From NCBI GenBank assembly GCA_002448815.1, contig DKAJ01000009.1:132585-166716 (forward strand): a stretch of DNA of 34,132 bases. Reading direction: 5' to 3'. This document shows positions 15,386 to 21,304 of this stretch, one piece after another (the first letter of the stretch is position 1; each line of letters begins with the position of its first letter). Under the pieces are notes generated by a model. It searched no databases and was not told where the DNA came from. It worked only from the letters and a program-made list of their open reading frames with translations. The DNA comes from Micavibrio sp. UBA6929. GTDB taxonomy: Bacteria; Pseudomonadota; Alphaproteobacteria; Micavibrionales; Micavibrionaceae. The position numbers were made by a program, and so were the translations under genes.

Positions 15386-16076
15386 TACCGAAACAACAGG
15401 AATGGATCCAACAAGTGGTGATCGCTTGTTGGAAATCGGCTGTGTCGAGCTAAAAAACCATATGCCGACAGGGCGCACACTTCAGATTTATATCAATCCA
15501 GAGCGCGATATCCCCGCCGAAGCCACCGCAGTTCACGGTATCACCGAAGAATTCATCGCCGATAAACCCGTATTTTCCGAAGTCTATATGGATTTCATTG
15601 ATTTCATCGGCAGCAGTAAGCTCATCATCCATAACGCCGAATTCGATATGAAATTCCTGAACTGGGAGCTCAAAAACCTAGGGCATCCCGGCCTGAAGTG
15701 GAGCCGCGTTATCGATACCCTTGCTATGGCGCGCAAAAAATTCCCAGGATCACCCGCAAATCTGGATGCGCTGTGTCGCCGTTTTGAAATCGATAACAGC
15801 AGCCGTACATATCACGGCGCGTTATTAGACTCCGAACTTTTGGCAGAAGTGTATCTTGAGCTTATCGGCGGACGTCAGCACGGCATGGGCTTGGCAGATA
15901 AAAACGCCTCCAATAAAAATAATGATAAACATGCCCGCCTTAGCGGTAAAAACAATCGCCCCGTGCGCGAGGCACGACCACACAGCGCCAGCGAAGAAGA
16001 ACTAAAAAATCATACTGAAATGCTAGGCAAGCTAAAAGACGCGCTATGGCTGCGCGGCGCTGATTCAGGCGACTAA
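15366..16076 (+). CDS. dnaQ: DNA polymerase III epsilon subunit (3'-5' proofreading exonuclease)
   Basis: Proofreading exonuclease of the replicative polymerase, 236 residues, normal length. DEDDh motifs are present: Exo I LDTETTG (about 6-12), Exo II IHNAEFDMKFLN (about 90-101) and Exo III HGALLDSELLAEVY (about 152-165). The C-terminal 60 residues are a linker rich in Asn, Lys and Arg and end in a helical segment, consistent with the part that contacts the alpha subunit. It is the last gene of the ppsR operon, overlapping coaE by 20 bases, and is convergent with the unknown gene at 16087 (10 bases apart). In Caulobacter secB follows nearby; it is not present here. Confidence 0.96.
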   Translation: MLEVVLDTETTGMDPTSGDRLLEIGCVELKNHMPTGRTLQIYINPERDIPAEATAVHGITEEFIADKPVFSEVYMDFIDFIGSSKLIIHNAEFDMKFLNWELKNLGHPGLKWSRVIDTLAMARKKFPGSPANLDALCRRFEIDNSSRTYHGALLDSELLAEVYLELIGGRQHGMGLADKNASNKNNDKHARLSGKNNRPVREARPHSASEEELKNHTEMLGKLKDALWLRGADSGD

Positions 16077-16086
16077 AATAATCCGT

Positions 16087-16707
16087 TTAATAACCGATAA
16101 CATCATCCAAAATTGGCATATCTTCGATCAACATTTCTTCGTTGCCCATATTTACCGTGCCATCAGATGTGATTGTAATTTTCGCCTTAAATAGACCTGT
16201 TTTAAACACCATAAACGCATTCACCAAATAAGATCGATCTTTCTTGGCTTCCAATAAAGTTAAAGGCTCTATCATCTTGGAAATAACTTCGCGCGCGTTT
16301 GGCGGCGGATTTTCGCGCCATGCAATATCATCAATATTTTCAATGACCAAAAAACGACCATGCGCGCCAGAAACATGCGCAAAGAAAAAGCGTAAATATT
16401 CAAAGACATTGATATCATCCAACATCAACGGAATAGATTTATTTAATCCATAAATAAATTCATTCGTATAATCGACAATATGATGCGTTCCATCAGTTTC
16501 GTTATAAACTACGTAATGACGGCGCAAAGGATGAACTGAATGATCTGAAATCTCTAACAGCACATAACCATGATAAAACGACAAATCAGCCATCATAATT
16601 GTTGTGTTATCGGCGCTGTAGGCTTGGTCACCTAATGTCGGGTTAACATGTGACAAAATGCCTGCAATGTCTTCACTTTCAACCTTTGTAAACTCTTCAT
16701 AAAACAT
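16087..16707 (-). CDS. Hypothetical protein, 206 residues, beside the putative origin
   Basis: Family not recognised. The protein is acidic, soluble-looking, without signal peptide or membrane segments. It begins MFYEEFTKVESEDIAGILSH and has a beta-rich middle (MMADLSFYHGYVLLEISDHS, HYVVYNETDGTHHIVDYTNE) and a conserved-looking HGRFLVIENIDDIAW segment at about 116-130. The C-terminus ends with the acidic IEDMPILDDVIGY. AGGT lies 12 bases before the start, a weak ribosome site. The gene is transcribed leftward, away from the gene-free region, so it would be co-directional with a leftward replication fork. It takes the place where secB-type genes stand in relatives; nothing links it to SecB. 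Function unknown. Confidence 0.72.
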   Translation of the reverse strand: MFYEEFTKVESEDIAGILSHVNPTLGDQAYSADNTTIMMADLSFYHGYVLLEISDHSVHPLRRHYVVYNETDGTHHIVDYTNEFIYGLNKSIPLMLDDINVFEYLRFFFAHVSGAHGRFLVIENIDDIAWRENPPPNAREVISKMIEPLTLLEAKKDRSYLVNAFMVFKTGLFKAKITITSDGTVNMGNEEMLIEDMPILDDVIGY

Positions 16708-16786
16708 AAAATAAATACCTGACTGATAAAAACGACATACTGCGATATGCCTATGTATAAAAATAGGAACGAATCTGGGAGAAGCC

Positions 16787-16807
16787 TGTGAACAATTCTG
16801 TGCATGA
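16787..16807 (-). promoter_or_regulatory. Two adjacent near-consensus DnaA boxes
   Basis: TGTGAACAA (16787) and TGTGCATGA (16799) each differ from TGTGNATAA by one base. They are in the same orientation with starts 12 bases apart, about one helical turn, as expected for cooperative DnaA binding. Confidence 0.5.
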
Positions 16808-16846
16808 ACTTACCCTCATTCCACGCAGGATTCATTATACGTGTTA

Positions 16847-16858
16847 TCCTCATGAGGA
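16847..16858. repeat. 12-base perfect palindrome in the origin candidate
   Basis: TCCTCATGAGGA is its own reverse complement. Its left part overlaps the DnaA-like site TTATCCTCA at 16844-16852. It may be a protein-binding site; no known origin factor is assigned. Confidence 0.5.
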
Positions 16859-16943
16859 AAAGACAAAAAAGAAATTCACATGCTCTCTTGAAACATAAAA
16901 AGGGACTCGGCTAAAACACTAATGATTTTACTCTTCGGCCAAA

Positions 16944-16952
16944 TGTGTATAA
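16944..16952 (-). promoter_or_regulatory. Perfect-consensus DnaA box
   Basis: TGTGTATAA on the plus strand is TTATACACA on the minus strand, an exact match to the DnaA box TTATNCACA. It lies 85 bases before hemE. Confidence 0.65.
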
Positions 16953-16990
16953 CTAAAGGATAAAATTTAATCCCCGTTATCCATAGGCCC

Positions 16991-17037
16991 TACTAATATC
17001 TAAAACCTATACTAAAATAAAAAAGAATTATTTATAT
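16991..17037. other. AT-rich tract, possible DNA unwinding element and hemE promoter
   Basis: Only 6 of 47 bases are G or C, ending at the hemE start. It lies directly beside the perfect DnaA box and TTATCCATA, the arrangement expected of an unwinding element. TATACT at 17008-17013 could be the -10 of a hemE promoter, without a good -35. hemE has no clear ribosome site. Confidence 0.5.
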
Positions 17038-18078
17038 ATGAAAGATCTTCTTGAAACGCTTAAAGGCAACCAACCGTCTAGCACCCCATTATGGCTAATG
17101 CGCCAGGCAGGTCGTTATCTTCCTGAATATCGCGAGCTTCGCGCCCAAAAGGGCGGTTTTCTAGAAATGGCATTTGACCCTAAGGCAGCATGCGAAGTGA
17201 CAATGCAGCCTATTCGCCGTTTTGGCATGGATGGCGCGATTATCTTTTCTGATATCCTTACGATCCCTTATGCGCTTGGCCAAGGGTTAGAATTTGCAAA
17301 AGGCGAGGGACCAAAGCTCCCCCCGATTAGCACAAAATCCGAAATCGAAGCCTTAGGCTATGATCAGTTCGATCAAAAGATGCAGCCCGTCTATGATGCG
17401 ATTACCCTGACTAAGCAACAACTTGCTGCAGAAAATTTTGACCATGTCACATTGCTTGGCTTTGCCGGTGCGCCGTGGACAATCGCAACCTACATGATCG
17501 AAGGTGGTGGCTCGAAAGATTATATCAACGTAAAAACCATGGCCTACGCGCAGCCAGACCTTTTCCAAGAGCTAATCAATCTGATAACCGAGGCAACAAG
17601 CCGCTATCTGATTAATCAAATCAAGGCAGGTGCAGATGTTGTAAAAATATTCGATAGCTGGGCAGGGGTGCTTGATGAAGACCAGTTCAAGAAATGGGCA
17701 ATTAACCCTGTGAAACAAATTGTGCAGGCGATTAAGTCTGAATTTCCTGATGTTCCGGTTATCGGCTTTCCACGCGGCGCAGGTTTAAACTATCCGCGTT
17801 ATGCGCAAGAAACAGGCGTTGACTGCTGTGCTTTCGACAGCATGATTTCACTCGACTGGATTGCCGAAAACTTACAACCAATTTGCTGCGTTCAGGGAAA
17901 TCTTGACCCTGCAATTCTGCGCGCCGGCGGCGAATGCTTGGAACAAAATACAAAAAACATCTTGAAAAAAATGGCAGCAAAACCATTTATTTTTAACTTG
18001 GGTCACGGAATTAACAAAGAAACCCCGCCCGAGCATGTTGCGCAGTTAATGCGAATCGTGAAAGAGTACAAACCTTAA
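17038..18078 (+). CDS. hemE: Uroporphyrinogen decarboxylase
   Basis: Converts uroporphyrinogen III to coproporphyrinogen III in heme synthesis. The 346 residues are full length. Family signatures are LWLMRQAGRYLPEYRELRAQ near the N-terminus (substrate-binding Arg residues), FSDILTIPYALGQGLEF with the catalytic Asp, GFAGAPWTIATYMIEGGGSK with the active-site Tyr, and NLGHGINKETPPEHV with the conserved His near the C-terminus. It is the first gene of hemE-hemH-hemJ and starts right at the edge of the AT-rich tract. hemH follows after 18 bases. In Caulobacter the hemE promoters lie inside the origin, and the same arrangement is likely here. Confidence 0.98.
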   Translation: MKDLLETLKGNQPSSTPLWLMRQAGRYLPEYRELRAQKGGFLEMAFDPKAACEVTMQPIRRFGMDGAIIFSDILTIPYALGQGLEFAKGEGPKLPPISTKSEIEALGYDQFDQKMQPVYDAITLTKQQLAAENFDHVTLLGFAGAPWTIATYMIEGGGSKDYINVKTMAYAQPDLFQELINLITEATSRYLINQIKAGADVVKIFDSWAGVLDEDQFKKWAINPVKQIVQAIKSEFPDVPVIGFPRGAGLNYPRYAQETGVDCCAFDSMISLDWIAENLQPICCVQGNLDPAILRAGGECLEQNTKNILKKMAAKPFIFNLGHGINKETPPEHVAQLMRIVKEYKP

Positions 18079-18096
18079 CCGAAAAAGAGAAAATTT

Positions 18097-19257
18097 ATGG
18101 CTGACAAAAAGCAAAAAATCGCTGTCGTTGTCTTCAATCTGGGTGGTCCAGATGCGCCCGAGGCTGTGCGCCCATTCCTGTTAAATTTCTTTATGGATCC
18201 AAATATTATCCGTCTTCCGGTTCCTTTTCGCTGCTTTATCGCTAGCATGATCGCCAATAAGCGCAGTAAAGCCGAAGCGCGCGAAAGCTATGATGAGCTT
18301 GGTGGATCATCACCGCTGTTGGAAAACTCAAAACAGCAAGCCGCCGCGTTAGAAAACTATCTGAACGCCGATAAAGATAATAAAAACATCGAATATAAAA
18401 GCTTTATCTGCATGCGTTATTGGCATCCAATGTCTGCGCAAGTCGTGCGCGAAGTGCGTGATTGGGGGGCGGATAAGGTGATCTTCTTGCCGCTATACCC
18501 GCAATTTTCTACCACCACCACATGGTCATCACTGGAAAACTGGGACAAGCACGCAAAAGAAGCAGGCTATCTTGGCGTCGAGCGTTCCATGATTTGCTGT
18601 TACCCATTTAATCAGGGCTTTATCGAGGCCTCGGCTGAAAATATTCATGCCAAATACCAAGAAGCCGTGAAAAATGGCCATGATAATATTCGTGTTTTGT
18701 TTTCTGCGCATGGCTTGCCAGAAGATGTGATCAAAGACGGCGACCCATACCAGTGGCAGTGCGAGCAAAGCGCACAAAAAATCGCGACCTTGATCGAGGA
18801 AAAATATGGCATTGATTTGCTTGAGTGGCGCATCTGTTATCAAAGCCGCGTCGGTCCGAAAAAATGGATCGGCCCCAGCACTGAAGAAGCCCTTGAACAA
18901 GCTGCTCATGATGGAAAATCAGTTTTGATTTACCCGCACGCCTTTACCCAAGAACATGTTGAAACCTTGGTAGAATTAGACGTCGAATACAAGGAAGAAG
19001 CCGATAAAATGGGCCTTGAAGGATATTACCGCGCCGAAACTGTTGGCACGCATCCATCCTTTATCGCAGGACTTGGCGAAATGGTAAAAGACCACATCGG
19101 TCAGCAAACTATTCAGGCTGATGGCGGTAAACTTTTATGCCCCGAGCAATATGATCGTTGCTGTCAGCGCGCCTATAAAAAACCAGAAGGCGTGCCAGAA
19201 TGCACCCTTTGCACATCAGAAACTGATGCAACATCATCACCGCAAAAGGCCGCATAA
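18097..19257 (+). CDS. hemH: Ferrochelatase with a cysteine-rich C-terminal tail
   Basis: Inserts ferrous iron into protoporphyrin IX. The protein has 386 residues, longer than the roughly 310-350 of many bacterial forms. Motifs are VVVFNLGGPDAPEAVRPFL, NFFMDPNIIRLP, MRYWHPMS with the conserved metal-site His, SAHGLPEDVIKDGDPY, CYQSRVGPKKWIGPSTEEAL and LIYPHAFTQEHVETLVELD with the active-site Glu residues. The tail has five cysteines (C348, C355, C356, C369, C372). Some ferrochelatases carry a C-terminal [2Fe-2S] cluster, but with different spacing from that seen here, so cluster binding is an inference. AAGAG lies about 9 bases before the ATG. hemJ begins two bases after the stop. Confidence 0.97.
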   Translation: MADKKQKIAVVVFNLGGPDAPEAVRPFLLNFFMDPNIIRLPVPFRCFIASMIANKRSKAEARESYDELGGSSPLLENSKQQAAALENYLNADKDNKNIEYKSFICMRYWHPMSAQVVREVRDWGADKVIFLPLYPQFSTTTTWSSLENWDKHAKEAGYLGVERSMICCYPFNQGFIEASAENIHAKYQEAVKNGHDNIRVLFSAHGLPEDVIKDGDPYQWQCEQSAQKIATLIEEKYGIDLLEWRICYQSRVGPKKWIGPSTEEALEQAAHDGKSVLIYPHAFTQEHVETLVELDVEYKEEADKMGLEGYYRAETVGTHPSFIAGLGEMVKDHIGQQTIQADGGKLLCPEQYDRCCQRAYKKPEGVPECTLCTSETDATSSPQKAA

Positions 19258-19259
19258 TC

Positions 19260-19700
19260 ATGCAAGATTTCCTAGGGCAATATTATCTGGTTATCAAATC
19301 ACTGCACATCATTGCGATTATCTCATGGATGGCAGGATTGCTTTATTTACCGCGTTTGTTTGTGTATCACGTTGATGCCAAAGATCAGGCGTCCGAGATG
19401 CTCAAAATCATGGAACGCCGCCTTCTAAAATTCATCATGAACCCCGCATCGATTGCATCATGGATGTTTGGCGGTATGATGCTTTACGCAAACCCAGGCC
19501 TAATGTCACAACCATGGATGCACGCAAAACTGCTTTGCGTTGTTTTGATGACAGGTATGCATCACGGCATGATGAAATGGGTGAAGGTTTTTGCGGCTGA
19601 TGAAAACACGCGCAGTGATAAATTCTACCGCATCATGAACGAGGTTCCAACAATCCTGATGATTGCAATTGTGATCCTTGCAGTGGCAGAACCCTTTTAA
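19260..19700 (+). CDS. hemJ: HemJ, protoporphyrinogen IX oxidase (membrane protein)
   Basis: Membrane enzyme that oxidises protoporphyrinogen IX to protoporphyrin IX, the substrate of HemH. The 146 residues have four hydrophobic segments: SLHIIAIISWMAGLLYL (about 14-30), a second around 60-77, a third near 85-103 (LLCVVLMTGMHHGMMKW) and a C-terminal one (PTILMIAIVILAVAEPF). The conserved His of SLHIIAIISWMAGL and the RLFVYH segment fit the heme-binding HemJ family. It completes a terminal heme cassette hemE-hemH-hemJ, with coproporphyrinogen oxidase presumably elsewhere. The gap to hemH is two bases; rho follows after 248 bases with its own leader. Confidence 0.95.
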   Translation: MQDFLGQYYLVIKSLHIIAIISWMAGLLYLPRLFVYHVDAKDQASEMLKIMERRLLKFIMNPASIASWMFGGMMLYANPGLMSQPWMHAKLLCVVLMTGMHHGMMKWVKVFAADENTRSDKFYRIMNEVPTILMIAIVILAVAEPF

Positions 19701-19720
19701 TTTATTTTCCAAAATTAAAA
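19695..19720 (+). repeat. AT-only inverted repeat at the hemJ stop
   Basis: TTTTAATTT (19695-19703) pairs with AAATTAAAA (19712-19720) across an 8-base loop. The stem has no G-C pairs, so as an RNA hairpin it is weak; it may slow transcription or mark the 3' end of the heme operon. Confidence 0.35.
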
Positions 19721-19727
19721 TTATATG

Positions 19728-19756
19728 TTGACTCTATGCGCGTATAGAGATAGAAA
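19728..19756 (+). promoter_or_regulatory. rho: Candidate rho promoter with a dyad in the spacer
   Basis: TTGACT (19728-19733) matches five of six -35 bases and is separated by 17 bases from TAGAAA (19751-19756), a weak -10. The spacer holds CTCTAT-GCGCGT-ATAGAG (19732-19749), a 6-base dyad that could bind a regulator. The ATG of rho is about 190 bases downstream, giving a long leader. Confidence 0.45.
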
Positions 19757-19803
19757 AATCATGTCTAAAGCTTGAATCCAAAAATTATTGGGTACTACTG
19801 ATT

Positions 19804-19822
19804 GCAGTTTTTTGAAAACTGC
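19804..19822 (+). promoter_or_regulatory. Hairpin in the rho leader
   Basis: GCAGTTTT (19804-19811) and AAAACTGC (19815-19822) form a perfect 8-base stem with a TTG loop. No T-run follows, so it is not a simple terminator. A long leader fits the autoregulation known for rho in other bacteria; the mechanism here is inferred. Confidence 0.45.
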
Positions 19823-19948
19823 GTGGAAGTAAAGCGCATAAAGCGCAATAATTTTTAAGGGTAAATTTATTTTAAACTAAAATTTTCTAATCACTGATGG
19901 CTGGCGGCCATTCCCTATAACCTAAGCTCCGCTATAATGAGATAATTC

Positions 19949-21205
19949 ATGAAATTACAAGAACTTAAAAACCGTTCACCTGCTGAACTGCTGGCATTCG
20001 CAGAAGAATTAGAAGTCGAAAACTGCAGTTCAATGCGCAAACAAGACATGATGTTTGCAATTTTAAAACAACTGGCCGAGCAAAATATTGATATCTCTGG
20101 TGTTGGCGTTTTAGAAGTTTTGCAAGATGGTTTTGGTTTCTTGCGTTCTGCCGAAGAAAACTACCTTCCTGGCCCTGATGATATTTATGTATCGCCTGCG
20201 CAAGTACGCCGTTTTGGTCTGCGCACAGGTGACATCATCGAAGGCGATATTCGCGCCCCAAAGGATAGCGAACGTTATTTCGCCCTGACACGTTTGAACA
20301 CAATTAACGGCGATGTTCCTGATAAGATCCGTCACCGCATTAACTTTGATAACTTAACGCCCCTGTACCCTGAGCGTAAAGTTAAACTGGAACTGGATGA
20401 TCCAACCAAAAAAGATAATCTTCAGCGCGTTATCGAATTAACAGCGCCGATTGGTTTTGGTCAGCGTGCCTTGATTGTTGCGCCGCCAAGAACTGGTAAA
20501 ACAGTGATGCTGCAAAATATTGCGCATTCTATTGAAACAAACCACCCTGATGCTTATCTGATCGTTCTGTTGATTGACGAACGTCCAGAGGAAGTAACAG
20601 ACATGGCACGCTCGGTGCGCGGTGAAGTTGTTTCTTCTACATTTGATGAGCCTGCCTCACGTCACGTTCAAGTGGCTGAAATGGTAATGGAAAAGGCCAA
20701 GCGTCTGGTTGAACAAAAACGTGATGTTGTGATCTTGCTAGACTCCATCACACGTCTTGCGCGTGCGTACAACACTGTTGTGCCAAGCTCGGGTAAAGTT
20801 CTAACAGGTGGTGTCGATGCGAACGCCCTGCAACGTCCAAAACGTTTCTTTGGTGCGGCGCGTAACATCGAACAAGGCGGATCATTGACAATTATCGCCA
20901 CGGCATTGATCGATACCGGATCACGTATGGACGAAGTTATCTTTGAGGAATTCAAAGGGACAGGTAACTCTGAAATTGTTCTGGATCGTAAGATTTCTGA
21001 TAAACGTGTCTTCCCTGCGATTGATATTCAAAAATCAGGTACACGTAAAGAAGACCTATTGGTCAGCAAAGATATGCTGCAAAAAATGTGGGTCTTGCGC
21101 CGTATTCTCAATCCTATGGGCACGGTGGATGCGATTGAATTCTTACTTGGTAAGATGAAGCAAACGAAGAACAATGATGAGTTCTTCCAAAGTATGAACC
21201 AGTAA
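19949..21205 (+). CDS. rho: Transcription termination factor Rho
   Basis: Hexameric RNA-dependent ATPase that ends transcription. The 418 residues match the standard length. Domains: N-terminal Rho domain (MKLQELKNRSPAELLAFAEE), the RNA-binding cold-shock-like domain with GFGFLRS (61-67) and DDIYVSPAQVRRFGLRTGD, then the RecA-like motor with Walker A APPRTGKT (178-185), Walker B-type VVILLDSITRLARAYN and the Q/R-loop region LTGGVDANALQRPKRFFGAA. The C-terminus RRILNPMGTVDAIEFLLGKM is typical. The start is the usual M-x-L-x-E-L-K; GAG lies 9 bases upstream. A clear terminator follows. In relatives rho stands between hemJ or hemH and mnmE; here mnmE is on the other side of the putative origin. 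Confidence 0.99.
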   Translation: MKLQELKNRSPAELLAFAEELEVENCSSMRKQDMMFAILKQLAEQNIDISGVGVLEVLQDGFGFLRSAEENYLPGPDDIYVSPAQVRRFGLRTGDIIEGDIRAPKDSERYFALTRLNTINGDVPDKIRHRINFDNLTPLYPERKVKLELDDPTKKDNLQRVIELTAPIGFGQRALIVAPPRTGKTVMLQNIAHSIETNHPDAYLIVLLIDERPEEVTDMARSVRGEVVSSTFDEPASRHVQVAEMVMEKAKRLVEQKRDVVILLDSITRLARAYNTVVPSSGKVLTGGVDANALQRPKRFFGAARNIEQGGSLTIIATALIDTGSRMDEVIFEEFKGTGNSEIVLDRKISDKRVFPAIDIQKSGTRKEDLLVSKDMLQKMWVLRRILNPMGTVDAIEFLLGKMKQTKNNDEFFQSMNQ

Positions 21206-21249
21206 ATAATCTGCGCATAACAGATATATAAGAATAAGCATTAAAAAAA

Positions 21250-21276
21250 GGGGCGCCGATTTGGCAGCCCCTTTTT
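21250..21276 (+). terminator. Rho-independent terminator after rho
   Basis: GGGGC-GCC (21250-21257) pairs with GGC-A-GCCCC (21263-21271) with one bulged A and a GATTT loop, followed by five T residues. It is 44 bases after the rho stop, and ends 28 bases before the stop of the convergent polar-protein gene. Confidence 0.9.
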
Positions 21277-21304
21277 CTTATATGTTTTTTAATGCAGGAA
21301 TGAA

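Larger units (their letters stand above)
16708..17037. other. Candidate chromosomal replication origin (oriC), gene-free 330-base region upstream of hemE
   Basis: No gene is visible here. The region is AT-rich and contains a perfect DnaA box (16944-16952) and five sites with one mismatch to TTATNCACA: 16752-16760, 16787-16795, 16799-16807, 16844-16852 and 16977-16985. It also holds a 12-base palindrome (16847-16858) and an extremely AT-rich tract before hemE. Uniform base frequencies would predict about 0.25 sites at zero or one mismatch; I see six, though AT-richness raises the expectation. In Caulobacter and Rickettsia the origin is next to hemE (established). No CtrA-type TTAA-N7-TTAA site was found. 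The region also serves as promoter space for hemE and the divergent unknown gene. Confidence 0.75.

Noticed and set aside
16708..17037. CtrA-type TTAA-N7-TTAA sites as in the Caulobacter origin
   Set aside because: None was found by eye, so Caulobacter-like CtrA control of the origin is not claimed.
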